Positions 1-10,152 of a DNA stretch of 64,000 bases are shown piece after piece. Under the pieces are notes generated by a model. It was not told the origin of the DNA, did not search any database, and saw only the letters and a list, made by a program, of their open reading frames with translations. Every line of letters starts with the position of its first letter. Positions within the stretch are counted from its first letter, which is position 1. The translations under genes were made by a program, and so were the position numbers. Origin of the DNA: Lolium rigidum (lineage: Eukaryota > Streptophyta > Magnoliopsida > Poales > Poaceae); contig NC_061512.1 of assembly GCF_022539505.1 (NCBI RefSeq), positions 254,278,510-254,342,509 of the forward strand, read 5' to 3'.

Positions 1-177
1 TACTTACTCGTACTTTATTCATCCGTTACATCAAAACCCCCGAATACTTGTCCGTGAGCATTTACGAGTGAATCCTTCATCGAAACCGCTTGTCAACACC
101 TTCTGCTCCTCGTTGGGATCGACATTCTTACTTATCGAAGATACTTGCGATACACCCCCTATACTTGTGGGTCATCA
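1..177 (+). repeat. Element A 5' LTR, 3' end only
   Basis: These bases match 18685-18860 with few differences and end in the same GGGTCATCA. The primer binding site follows 12 bases later, so this is the end of the 5' LTR. The remaining 1.3 kb of the LTR lies before the window. Confidence 0.92.
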
Positions 178-189
178 AGACTATTTTCA

Positions 190-208
190 CGGCGCCGTTG
201 CTCGGGGA
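190..208 (+). other. Primer binding site of element A (degenerate)
   Basis: The sequence keeps the core GGCGCCGTTG followed by CGGGGAA, the binding site typical of Athila-lineage elements. A C replaces the usual first T and an extra T interrupts the second half. An undamaged copy of the site is seen in element F at 51179-51197. Confidence 0.8.
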
Positions 209-296
209 ATGAAGCGCTATTGGTAAGTGGAATTGGTAAGGGAAATTTCTACTCGTTTGTGCTGATTTTATTTCTGCTCGTCTGCTATAACTCATT

Positions 297-980
297 ATGG
301 AGAGATCTTCTCTTGAGTGTTTATTTGGGAGATCCACTACTACTGCAAAGGTAGTGGATGAGGCGCTGTGTAAGGAAGAATTACCATACAAAATACCTAT
401 GAAAATTATTGAACGTGTAGTGGGTAACCGTTATACGGGGGATGGAACTCGTCCACCCCGGAGATCATTTACTTGTTCTTATATGAATTATGCGGTTTAT
501 TCAAGTGTGCGAGGTATTGCTATGGATGAAGTGAGGAAGAAACTATTCTCCGTATCGTCTGTCCGGTAAAGCGGCGCATTGGTATAAATTACTTGGATAA
601 TGGGGATTCTCTTGAATGGAATGATACTGTGCCCCGGTTTTATTCTAAGTTCTATCCTCCAAGTGAGATTCACAAAGATCGGAATCGCATATATAATTTT
701 TGGCCTCATGAAGGAGAGAGTATTGCCCAAGCGTGGGGAGATTGAAGTCTTTAATGCTCAAATGCCCCATTCATGAGCTTCCTGGTAATATTATTATTGA
801 TAATTTCTATGCAAGACTTTCTTTTCAAGGCAAGACCTTGCTGGATACTTCTTGTTCTGGATCATTTACATGCAAAAAGGAAGAGTTTAAAAGGGACCTT
901 CTTAATCGGATCCAAGAAAATACTGAAGGATGGGAGAACGACAAGGATAGAGAATCAGGTATAAATTATGATTATAAATG
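297..980 (+). pseudogene. Element A gag, 5' part
   Basis: This is the N-terminal part of the capsid (Gag) polyprotein. The first frame (297-569) starts MERSSLECLF. After a frameshift near 560-600 a retrotransposon-gag-type domain can be read, with AHWYKLL, FYSKFYPPSEIH and AQAWGRLKSLM. The last part lies in the frame of 733-980. Element H inserted at 980 within a codon, and the frame resumes at 7463. Frameshifts make it non-functional. Confidence 0.82.
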
Positions 981-1193
981 TGTTATCACCAGAATTTGAC
1001 CGAGTCAGAGGTGGGCCGCGATCAAGATGGATTTGAAGAATATACATAGAAGAAATACGTGAATCGGCCTTTTATACCAAGTTGGGCTAAACTGCCCGTG
1101 TATCTGTAACATATTAGATCGCATCTTAGATTAGAAGATAGAGTTTTACCCGTGCACGGTTTAGTGCACGCCCACATTAGAAAGTCCCCTGGA

Positions 1194-1203
1194 CTATAAA
1201 TAT
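1194..1203 (+). promoter_or_regulatory. TATA box of element H 5' LTR
   Basis: The motif CTATAAATAT lies about 210 bases into the LTR and is conserved in the 3' LTR (6518-6527) and the solo LTR (about 15550). Transcription would start roughly 30 bases downstream, giving a leader of some 900 nucleotides within the LTR. Confidence 0.75.
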
Positions 1204-1309
1204 GTACCTAGGGTTTATGGAATAAACAACAACCAACGTTCACCCCAAACAAATCTCGGCGCATCGCCAACTCCTTCGTCTCGAGGGTTTCTACCGGTAA
1301 GCACCATGC

Positions 1310-1514
1310 TGCCTAGATCGCATCTTGCGATCTAGGCAACCGTAATGCCTATCCACGTTGTTCATGCGTTGCTCGTGCTGAAGCCTTTTTGATGGCGAGC
1401 AACGTAGTTATCTTAGACATGTTAGGGTTAGCATTGTTCCTTGTATAATATGCTATCGTAGTGCGACCCTTGCATGTCTAGCCGCCCTACACCTATCTTA
1501 GGTGTAGGGGCGGC
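1310..1514 (+). other. Chain of stem-loops in the H-family LTR leader
   Basis: Three consecutive inverted repeats lie downstream of the TATA box. Arms at 1310-1322 and 1326-1338 are 13 bp and perfect around a TCT loop. Arms at 1367-1375 and 1396-1404 are 9 bp and perfect. Arms at 1481-1495 and 1499-1514 have one bulge, again with a TCT loop. All three are present in the 3' LTR and the solo LTR. A role in packaging, dimerisation or translation of the genomic RNA is inference. Confidence 0.7.
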
Positions 1515-2141
1515 ACCCCGCTTGATCATGGTTTAGTAGATTCGATCCGTTACGGTTGCTCCTTGATTCTTCAAGGATTAGTTTAATATCTCGCAATAGT
1601 TAGGCCTTACAAAGGGTTGGAGGATCCAGCGGCGTGTAGGGTGACGTTCGCTAGCCCTAGAAAGGATGTTCCGAGGATCAACCTCGTGTTGGTTTTTAGG
1701 CCCTGTCTAGGATCGGCTTACGGTCACCGTGCGCGAGCGCGAGGCCCAATCGTGAGTAGGATGATCCGATTATGCGGTGAAAACCCTAAATCGTCGTAGA
1801 TCTCATCAGCTTTATCTTGATCAAGCAGGACTACCATATATTCGGACACCTTGTCTGAATCATGGGTGAGCCGATTCGCAGGATAACCTGAGAGCCGATC
1901 GAGGCTCGTATTTAACGTTTACGTGTGTGCCTCCGCAGAAACTAAGCGAGGCATCATTCACACCTTCCCGACCAGGTATAGGTCAGGTGGCACGCCCTTG
2001 CGATAGCATCGGACGTGCGACCGAGGAGGCTTTGCGGGCCGTCGCTCTGAGGGACTGGGGCCAGCCGCAGCCCTAGTTGTTCCCGGCTCTACTGTGTTGC
2101 CCGTCTCTGCCCGCCAGGGGGTTTCTGACGACAACACATTC

Positions 2142-2160
2142 TGGCACGCCCGGTGGGACC
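2142..2160 (+). other. Primer binding site of element H
   Basis: TGGCACGCCCGGTGGGACC begins six bases after the LTR end, the normal place for the tRNA primer binding site. I cannot name the tRNA with certainty. Confidence 0.75.
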
Positions 2161-2197
2161 CCCTTCGACATCCACTACATCGCCATCTACATCCGAG

Positions 2198-3619
2198 ATG
2201 GCGGAAAGCACTCCGGTCAAGTACGAGGATCTGCCTGATGAGCTCAAAAAGAAACATCACGAGATCAAGGCAACCCTCGAAGCCGAACTCATCGGCTCCT
2301 TTGAAGAGACCCGTGCGCACGGCAACGAGCTCAATGAAGACACACGTCTGTTGTCGGGCGACAACATGGTGGATCTCAGCCGCTCCATATGTCAGCCAGA
2401 GTTCTCCTTTGGCGTCAACGTGGCAGGGCTTGCAAGCCGCCATGGCAAAGATGAAGCAGAAAGCAGCCACTCCCGTGGCAAGGATGAAGAGGAGGCCGAT
2501 CCACGTGACCGGCCCCAAGATGATGACAGACGGTACCTGACAGAGGGGGAAGTGAGAAGCGTGCGGTATCAACATCCACTCTCCGAGCATCTCCTCAACA
2601 AATATGGACAGCAGTACGACCGACGTCGGCGCTACGACGTAGATGATGAGATAAGTTGTCGGTCTGATGCAGAGGACAGGAGGTACCGTCAGCATGATAG
2701 AAACAACGACGGGTACAATCGTCACGCTGGAGGGAGGTCAAGGGGGCAAGATGGCATGGATCGGCACTGGGACTGTCCTTTCTTCAAACATTGCTGGGAC
2801 TCAGGAATGAGCCGATTGCCAACAATCGAGAACTGCCCAGAATGCAAACAAAGGAAAAAGGATGCCGCCAGCGTGTCCGTGTTCAAGCGTCTAGGGCCTC
2901 TCCCGCCCCGGAACAAGCATGTTGAGTCCGCTCGGGTGGAAGGTCTCGAGGAACTAGAGGACGATGATGATGAAGACAAGTATCATCGCCCCAGATGGTG
3001 CCCTGATGGACTCAGCCGTTCCCAAAAGCGCAGGGTTCAGCGATTGCGCGGCTTGGAAGAAGCCGAAAGATTGTACCTGCACACTCTGAGGAAGGAACGG
3101 CCTGATCTGGCCGCCAAAGTTCAGCGAACCCTGGATGAAGAAGGTCGGCCACAAAGAAAAGAGTGGCGCCCCAAGCAGACGAAAGCCGATGATGATACAT
3201 CGGCTGGCACAAACATGGTCTTCATTCTTCCAACGGAGTTTAGCGCCCCAAGATTGTATGAAGCACCTGTGGCGCAATTGGACTGCGGCCCACGACCGGT
3301 CATCTTTGAGAAGCCGAAAGAAAGAAGTTACAGGCATCTGAAGGCCCTGTATTTGCGAGGTTACATCAATGGGCAGCCTGTCAACAAGAAGTTGGTAGAC
3401 ACCGGGGCGGCAGTTAACATTATGCCATACTCCATGCTACGTCGGTTGGGACGCTCCAGCTTGGATCTGATCAAGACCAACGTAACACTGAGCGATTTCA
3501 ACGGCCAAGCATCTGACGCACCGGGTGTTCTCGAATGTGGATCCGACCGTAGGAAGGAAAACTGTCCCTACGACGTTCTTTATTGTCGACAACGAAGAGT
3601 ACCTACGCTGTCCTACTAG
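2198..3619 (+). CDS. Element H Gag-protease (shortened Gag)
   Basis: Open frame of 473 codons from the first ATG after the primer binding site. The N-terminus (MAESTPVKYEDLPDELKKKH) resembles Tat-lineage Gag of grasses. A cysteine-rich segment CPFFKHCWDSG and CPEC follows at about residues 215-245 and may bind nucleic acid. Near the C-terminus comes the retropepsin-like protease core, with VDTGAAVNIMP as the active-site Asp-Thr-Gly. The protease end has slipped into another frame (3583-3867), so the frame stops early. From memory of the family, part of the Gag middle appears to be missing. It could still supply a Gag-like protein. Confidence 0.75.
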   Translation: MAESTPVKYEDLPDELKKKHHEIKATLEAELIGSFEETRAHGNELNEDTRLLSGDNMVDLSRSICQPEFSFGVNVAGLASRHGKDEAESSHSRGKDEEEADPRDRPQDDDRRYLTEGEVRSVRYQHPLSEHLLNKYGQQYDRRRRYDVDDEISCRSDAEDRRYRQHDRNNDGYNRHAGGRSRGQDGMDRHWDCPFFKHCWDSGMSRLPTIENCPECKQRKKDAASVSVFKRLGPLPPRNKHVESARVEGLEELEDDDDEDKYHRPRWCPDGLSRSQKRRVQRLRGLEEAERLYLHTLRKERPDLAAKVQRTLDEEGRPQRKEWRPKQTKADDDTSAGTNMVFILPTEFSAPRLYEAPVAQLDCGPRPVIFEKPKERSYRHLKALYLRGYINGQPVNKKLVDTGAAVNIMPYSMLRRLGRSSLDLIKTNVTLSDFNGQASDAPGVLECGSDRRKENCPYDVLYCRQRRVPTLSY

Positions 3620-3867
3620 GGAGAGATTGGATCCACGCCAACTGTTGCATCCCATCCACGATGCACCAATGCCTAATACAGTGGGATGGAGATGAAGTAG
3701 AAGTCGTCCACGCAGATGATTCAGTCGAGGTTTCAACAGCTGGCTTGGACATTTGGGAGACATCAGGCCAAGAGCCACTCTCAGGCATCAATCTGGACGA
3801 CTGCGAGCGCATCGACGTGACAAAGAACGGGGTTAGGCTGGTTTTATCCACTGGCCTAACCGTGTAA
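3583..3867 (+). pseudogene. Element H protease C-terminal end, frameshifted
   Basis: This frame carries the second half of a retroviral-type protease, with the conserved LLGRDWIH motif, and ends LSTGLTV. It overlaps the end of the preceding frame, so one indel near 3540-3600 separates the two halves. Confidence 0.65.
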
Positions 3868-5510
3868 CAAAGCAAACATCGATGGACAAACGTGGCGAGG
3901 CTGATCCTTGTGATCGGCCCCAAAAGATCTATGAAGGAACATTACGAAACCTTCACCGAGCAAGCAACGTGGAGGCCGATTCCAGCAATCGGCCAAAATT
4001 ATCCTCACCATCCATTCCGCCTGGGTTCGACATGTAATCCAACAGAGCCGATACCATCAATTCTCTTGACAGAATCGGCTCGGGGGGGCACCCAGGTGGA
4101 TAAACATGAGGATGCAAAGGAAAAGTGCCTTCCCAATGCCCAGCACCTCAAGATATCCGTCGATGATGGGCATTGAAGTACGGGGGGCCGATACATAAAT
4201 CGGCCGTAAAAAAAAAATCCAAGAAATTTTTAGCACAGCCGATGTGCAGACATCGACTCAAGGGTGGCTCAACGGCACCAGCAGAAGCGAGCAGGTCTGA
4301 GGGCTCGTAACCCTGACTGACGAAGATACCAAAGACGATGAGCTGATAGGAGCAGCAAGGCGCAGGAGTTGAACTGGAAAAGCCCGGGGGGCAGCTCGCC
4401 CTAGGGAGTCTTGGTTCTACCAAGCCGATTTTGTTGAAATCGGCTGGCTCACTATTGTCCTCGCTCTGACTGAGGCTCGGGGGGGGGGGGGCAGCTTGCC
4501 CTGGAGGATCCTTTGCTACAGGAAGCCGATTTTGTTGGAATCGGCTGGCTCTGCATCACAGCTTGTCTGAAGAATGGTGCTGATGTTGCAACATTATCAG
4601 TTTCAGCATGCAAGTCGATTCAGCAACAGACCCAGAGCCCTGTTGCAGGCACCTGCCCAAAACCACATCGCCGGCCTGCTGGGTCGGCCGGTAAGATTCA
4701 TAATCGGGTTATGATCCTTGTTTCATGATGCAAAGCCGATGCACAATCTTCGACTCTAGTACAAGCGCGCAAAGTTGCCAGGTTGACAGTTCAGCAGGGC
4801 TATCAGGGGAGTGCTGGCATACAAGGCAGCCTTTTGCTCATTGAATTGAGGGTGGTCATCTGCAGTATCGGCTGACAACGGAAGAAAGGTGGTCGACTGG
4901 TTGGCCCCGCACAATAGCTCCCTCAGGTATGACCGACCCCGGGTCTGTTTATCTGAATTATGTGTCCTCATCACTGTTTTCACCTCGGCTGAGGCTCGGG
5001 GGGCAGCTGGCCTCGTGGATACTCTGTTTTTTAGAAGCCGATTGAAGAGTCATCGGCTAGCAAGGCAACGCGATTACTCTCAAAGGCGATGAGTTCTTGC
5101 AAAAGAGAGATCCATCATCACCGAGAATTGGTTCTGGGCTATCTGGTTGCTGCAAGGGAACAGAGCAGAGGATATCTGTACTACAGGGGTCTCGGTTCCA
5201 ACAGCAAGTTGTTTCAGCGGTGGTTTTAGGACTCTGTGGAAGGCATTGGTCTGCCTCATTGTCCACCAGGGCTTCGATTCATCAGTCGAAGAGGTGAAAG
5301 ATGGATCATGAGGGACCGATGCATTGTCATCGGCTCATTAAGCGTTGGCTAAGTGGCGATCGACAGGATCAGTATGAAGGGAAATCGGCAAAATCGAATT
5401 GGGGAATTTCTTTATGAGCAAGATTTCTTACATAGAAGAGCTGATTACTTTCAAAAGGGAGTACTAAGGGGATACATTGCCCCGTCTACTGCTACTGGTC
5501 CTAGCTAGGG
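3868..5510 (+). other. Non-coding part of element H with repeated G-tract motifs
   Basis: No coding frame is convincing here. The stretch repeats short motifs: GCCGAT and ATCGGC pairs many times, and a G-tract box related to GGCTCGGGGGGCAGC at about 4079, 4384, 4473 and 4996. The G run at 4479-4492 is 12 or more bases long. These boxes look like extra copies of the polypurine tract. In autonomous relatives the pol gene would lie upstream of such a region. Confidence 0.55.
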
Positions 5511-5517
5511 GTCCTAT

Positions 5518-6035
5518 CTACGGGCTGTTGCAGCCCTCGTTATCGCCTTCATCGCCGCTGTCGGCGCTGCTCCCGGCCGGCTCGTCGTCGCTGCTCCGAG
5601 GCCGCCGCGCAGGACCTTCGTTGTCCTCATCCTCCTCGCCGTCGTCGCCGTCGCCGTCGAAGTCACTCAGATTCCCGGCCGGGGGCAATGGCGCTTGGCC
5701 GGCGGCTCGTCGGGGAGGCTGTCGTCGTCATCCTCCTCCTCTTCCTCCTCCTTCACCTCCTCGGAGGTGGTGAAGTCGTCCCAGGAGAAGCGATCGTCAT
5801 CGCTCTCCTCCTCCGATTCCCCGTGGGCGAGGAAGCGGAGGTCACTCTCCCCGTTCGTCGAGGACTTGTCGTCCTCGGACCAGACGGAGAAGTCATGGCC
5901 GGGTTCCTCCCCGGCCGCTATGGCGCGGCGGACGTTGGCCGCGTGGACCTCCTGTGGGTCCCGTTCTGGCGTCGGCTCATGGGAGGAGGAGGACCCGAGG
6001 GAAAGTCCCGATGAGGCGGAGGAAGAAGAAGACAT
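5518..6035 (-). pseudogene. Antisense ORF of element H (acidic, serine-rich)
   Basis: On the strand opposite to gag, an ORF starts with a good context (CCACC before the ATG at 6035). It encodes a serine-rich N-terminus (MSSSSSASSGLSLGSSSSHE), then the segment FSVWSEDDKSSTNGESDL, then an acidic tract with runs of E and D. The first frame stops at 5667. The next frame continues the same acidic composition to a stop at 5518, so a frameshift is likely. Antisense ORFs between pol and the 3' LTR are known from Tat-lineage elements of grasses; function unknown. Composition suggests a nuclear or regulatory acidic protein, which is inference. Confidence 0.6.
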
Positions 6036-6100
6036 GGTGGACGGGAGGGTTTTTTGGAACGCTAATGCGGAAAGAATGAGGAGGAGAACTGTTCGATGCG

Positions 6101-6110
6101 GTTAAATAAA
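6101..6110 (-). promoter_or_regulatory. Possible TATA box for the antisense ORF of H
   Basis: Read on the minus strand the sequence is TTTATTTAAC, about 70 bases before the antisense ATG. Element B has the similar CTATTTAAG upstream of its antisense gene. The motif alone is weak evidence. Confidence 0.3.
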
Positions 6111-6288
6111 AGAAGTGGAGGTTTAATGTTCGAACAGTTTTCGAGGAGGTGGTGCCAAAAAACTGTCAAATCGTGCAGAGAAGGTGGGAGGGCAAGTCGT
6201 CATGATGGAAGATACTGCAACGGTTCTGCTCTGCCACGACATGACCCGACGAAAGAAGAGCATAATGATTTTGGAAATATCATTTCCA

Positions 6289-6304
6289 AAACCAGGGGGG
6301 CATG
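6289..6304 (+). other. Polypurine tract of element H
   Basis: An A-rich then G-rich run ending AGGGGGGCATG directly precedes the 3' LTR, the standard position for the plus-strand primer. Confidence 0.65.
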
Positions 6305-7457
6305 TGTTATCACCAGAATTTGACCGAGTCAGAGGTGGGCCGCGATCAAGATGGATTTGAAGAATATACATAGAAGAAATACGTGAATCGGCCTTTTATA
6401 CCAAGTTGGGCTAAACTGCCCGTGTATCCGTAACATATTAGATCGCATCTTAGATTAGAAGATAGAGTTTTACCCGTGCACGGTTTAGTGCACGCCCACA
6501 TTAGAAAGTCCCCCGGACTATAAATATGTACCTAGGGTTTATGGAATAAACAACAACCAACGTTCACCCCAAACAAATCTCGGCGCATCGCCAACTCCTT
6601 CGTCTCGAGGGTTTCTACCGGTAAGCACCATGCTGCCTAGATCGCATCTTGCGATCTAGGCAGCGTAATGCCTATCCACGTTGTTCATGCGTTGCTCGTG
6701 CTGAAGCCTTTTGATGGCGAGCAACGTAGTTATCTTAGACATGTTAGGGTTAGCATTGTTCCTCGTATAATATGCTATCGTAGTGCGACCCTTGCATGTC
6801 TAGCCGCCCTTACACCTATCTTAGGTGTAGGGGCGGCACCCCGCTTGATCATGGTTTAGTAGATTCGATCCGTTACGGTTGCTCCTTGATTCTTCAAGGA
6901 TTAGTTTAATATCCGCAATAGTTAGGCCTTACAAAGGGTTGGAGGATCCAGCGGCGTGTAGGGTGACGTTCGCTAGCCCTAGAAAGGATGTTCCGAGGAT
7001 CAACCTCGTGTTGGTTTTTAGGCCCTGTCTAGGATCGGCTTACGGTCACCGTGCGCGAGCGCGAGGCCCAATCGTGAGTAGGATGATCCGATTATGCGGT
7101 GAAAACCCTAAATCGTCGTAGATCTCATCAGCTTTATCTTGATCAAGCAGGACCACCATATATTCGGACACCTTGTCTGAATCATGGGTGAGCCGATTCG
7201 CAGGATAACCTGAGAGCCGATCGAGGCTCGTATTTAACGTTTACGTGTGTGCCCTGCAGGAAACTAAGCGAGGCATCATTCACACCTTCCTGACCAGGTA
7301 TAGGTCAGGTGGCACGCCCTTGCGATAGCATCGGACGTGCGACCAGGAGGCTTTGCGGGCCGTCGCTCTGAGGCACTGGGGCCAGCCGCAGCCTTAGTTG
7401 TTCCCGGCTCTACTGTGTTGCCCGTCTCTGCCCGCCAGGGGGTTTCTGACGACAACA
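6305..7457 (+). repeat. Element H 3' LTR
   Basis: Matches 981-2136 closely and ends at the AAATG duplication. The TATA box (6518-6527) and the stem-loops (first arms at 6634-6646 and 6650-6662) are kept. In the third stem a C-to-T change gives a G-U pair in RNA. Confidence 0.95.
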
Positions 7458-7462
7458 AAATG

Positions 7463-7715
7463 CATTGAAGCTTTTATGGATACTGATAAATTTCGTAATA
7501 TGAGTGCTACTTATGGTCTTGATTCTCAAGTTGCTGCAAATCTTTATAAAGCTTTTGCCTCTCATTATGAATTGCCTAAGAAGAACTTTGATAAGTATCA
7601 TGAACCGTATAAAGATAAAATTGATTCATCTATAAATAAATGTGTTGTAGTTGAAACTGTTGATCATGTTATTCCTGAAGCTTATATTGAAAAACTCCTT
7701 TCCCTGCTAAAATGA
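7463..7715 (+). pseudogene. Element A gag, part 2
   Basis: The gag frame broken at 980 resumes here: the codon split by the AAATG duplication continues as CIEAFMDTDKF, then SQVAANLYKAFASHYELP. The frame ends with LLSLLK and a stop, and coding sense continues in other frames. Confidence 0.75.
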
Positions 7716-7821
7716 AGGAGTACTCGTTATAAATAGTGCGGTTCATAAAAGTGAAAAGAAACCTATAGTACCCGAAGAACAAATAAAAGTTGAACCCGAT
7801 GTTGCAATTGTTAAAGATCTT

Positions 7822-8498
7822 GTGACTGAGAATGTAGAAGATGGTCATATTATTTTCTGTGAAGATGCTTCTAATATTGTTTCGCATCCTAATAAGTCTA
7901 GGAAAGCTAGTGTTCCTATGCTATCTGTTACAATTGGTGATCATTGTTATTATGGATTATGTGATATTGGTGCAAGTATTAATGCTATTCCTTATGAGCT
8001 TTACACGGAGATTATGCACGAAATTGGTTCTTGTGAACTTGAAGATATTGATGTGGTTATTCGGCTGGCTAATAGAGAAACTATCTCTCCAATTGGTATT
8101 ATTCGAGATGTTGAAGTTCTATGTGGTAAGATTAAATATCCTCGCCGACTTTTTGGTACTTGGTTCTGCTGCTAGTAAATATTGTCCTATCATTTTTGGT
8201 AGACCTTTTCTAAATACTTGTGGAGCTATTATAGATTGCATGAAAGAGAAAATTTTGACTAAATTTGCTGGTGAATCTTATGAGTTCAACTTCTCTAAAT
8301 TTACCAAAACTCCTTATAAAATTGATTCGCCTAATAGTAATTTTAAAGTTGAACAGTGTGCATCTATTGTTCTTGCTCCTAATAATCCTTTGCAGCAACA
8401 TTTGGAGAATAGTGAGAGTGAAGTTTTTAGGGAAGAAAGAAATGAGCTTGATGAAATTTTCCTTCGTCAACCTATTCTTAAGCATGATTTACCTAGTG
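7822..8498 (+). pseudogene. Element A protease region
   Basis: The frame 7822-8175 has a retropepsin-like core, VPMLSVTIGDHCYYGLCDIG followed by ASINAIPYELY, where Asp-Ile-Gly stands for the usual Asp-Thr-Gly. A frameshift near 8160 moves the sense to another frame (KYCPIIFGRPFLNTCGAIID), the protease C-terminal part, and on to the linker before reverse transcriptase. Broken, so not functional. Confidence 0.75.
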
Positions 8499-9591
8499 GA
8501 AGATCCGGGTACAACACCACCACCAAAGGAAGATCCTGTCTTTGATTTAAAACCATTACCCGATAATCTTAAATATGCTCATATTGATGATAAGAAAATA
8601 TATCCTGTTATTATTAGTTCTAAGCTTTCGGAGTTTGAAGAAGAAAGGTTATTGGAAATATCGAAGAAACACCGAGGTGCTATTGGCTACACTCTTGATG
8701 ACTTGAAGGGGATTTCTCCCTCTATTTGCCAACACGCCATTAATATGGAAGATGATGCGAAGCCCGTTGTTGAACCTCGGCGTCGTCTAATTCCTAAGAT
8801 GAAGGATGTGGTAAGAAATGAGGTATTAAGACTCCTTGAAGCTGGTATTATATATCCTATTGCCGATAGTAGATGGGTTAGTCCTGTGCATTGTGTTCCT
8901 AAGAAAGGAGGAATGACTCGTTGTGCCTAATGATAATGATGAGCTCATACCTCAAAGAGTAGTTGTAGGTTATAGAATGTGCATTGATTATCGAAAAGTT
9001 AATAAGGTTACTAAGAAAGATCATTACCCTTTGCCTTTTATTGATCAAATGTTAGAAAGGTTATCTAAAAATACTCATTTTTGCTTTCTTGATGGTTATT
9101 TTGGGTTCTCACAAATTGCTGTTAAAACTAAAGATCAAGAGAAAACCACTTTCAGCTGTCCCTATGGAACTTATGCTTATAGGCGTATGCCTTTTGGTTT
9201 ATGTAATGCTCCTGCTACTTTTCAAAGATGCATGTCTGTTATTTTTCATGGCTTTTGTGAGAGTATTGTAGAGGTATTCATGGATGATTTTTCTGTCTAT
9301 GGGAATTCTTTTGATAGTTGCTTGCGAAACCTTGATAAAGTTTTGCAGAGATGTGAGGAAACTAACCTTGTTCTTAATTGGGAGAAATGCCACTTTATGG
9401 TTAATGAAGGAATTGTATTGGGACACAAAATTTCCGAGAGAGGTATTGAAGTTGATAGAGCTAAAGTTGAAGCCATTGAGAAGATGCCCTATCCAAGGGA
9501 TGTTAAAGGTATTCGTAGTGTTCTTGGTCATGCTGGGTTTTATAGGAGGTTTATTAAAGATTTCTCCAAGATTTCAAAGCCTCCTTACTAA
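8499..9591 (+). pseudogene. Element A reverse transcriptase
   Basis: The frame from 8499 carries the N-terminal part (RRLIPKMKDVVRNEVLRLLE, WVSPVHCVPKKGG). After a frameshift near 8915-8925 it continues with MCIDYRKVNKVTKKDHYPLP, FLDGYFGFSQI, MPFGLCNAPATFQRC and the catalytic VFMDDFSVYG. Motif order is that of a Ty3/gypsy enzyme. A further frameshift near 9585 separates it from RNase H. Confidence 0.9.
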
Positions 9592-10139
9592 TCTTCTTCA
9601 AAAAGATGTACCTTTTGTTTTTGATGATGATTGTAAGGAAGCTTTTGAAACTCTAAAGAAGGCTTTAACAACTGCCCCTATAGTTGAACCTCCTGATTGG
9701 AACTTACCATTTGAAATTATGTGTGATGCTAGTGATTTTGCTTGTAGGCGCTCGTTCTTGGACAGCGAGTAGATAAAAAACTGAATGTTATTCATTATGC
9801 TAGTAAAACTCTTGATGCTGCTCAAAGAAATTATGCTACTACTGAAAAAGAATTGTTAGCTGTAGTCTTTGCTTGTGATAAATTTAGATCTTATATTGTT
9901 GATTCGAAAGTTACAATTCATACTGATCATGCTGCAATTAGATATCTTATGACAAATAAAGATGCTAAGCCAAGGCTTATTAGATGGGTACTTCTTTTGC
10001 AAGAATTTGATTTACATATTGTAGATAGGAAAGGTGCTGATAATCCTGTTGCTGATAATTTGTCTAGATTGGAAAACATTGCTTATGATCCTGTTCCTGT
10101 TAATGATAGTTTTCCAAATGAACAATTGGCTGTAATAAA
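9592..10139 (+). pseudogene. Element A RNase H
   Basis: RNase H follows the polymerase: PFEIMCDASDFA, then after a frameshift near 9745 [30 protein letters not shown] and [12 protein letters not shown]. It is the single RNase H of the Athila type, without the second domain seen in elements B and E. The LINE interrupts the frame after 10139. Confidence 0.85.
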
Positions 10140-10152
10140 GGTGAGCTCGCGA

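Larger units (their letters stand above)
981..2136 (+). repeat. Element H 5' LTR
   Basis: Bounded by TG and CA, matching 6305-7457 along its length. It contains a TATA box at 1194-1203, a series of stem-loops at 1310-1514 and a splice-like pair (donor near 1297, acceptor near 1938). A third copy of the family is the solo LTR at 15336-16500. Confidence 0.95.
981..7457 (+). mobile_element. Element H: non-autonomous Tat-like LTR retrotransposon
   Basis: The element has two LTRs of 1156 and 1153 bp with about a dozen visible differences, so it is a fairly recent insertion. It starts TGTTATCACC, ends GACAACA and is flanked by a perfect 5-bp duplication AAATG (976-980 and 7458-7462). The interior holds a primer binding site, a gag-protease frame, about 1.6 kb without coding sense, an antisense acidic ORF and a polypurine tract. 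There is no reverse transcriptase, RNase H or integrase, so it must use enzymes from another element. It landed in the gag gene of element A. Confidence 0.95.

Noticed and set aside
1617..1799. A 60-codon frame present in all three H-family LTR copies (also at 6939-7121 and 15969-16151).
   Set aside because: It begins with TTG, not ATG, lies inside the proposed leader, and its conservation is explained by conservation of the LTR itself.
2722..3337. Minus-strand frames opposite the gag-protease gene of H.
   Set aside because: Shadows of the open plus-strand frame; no independent signals.
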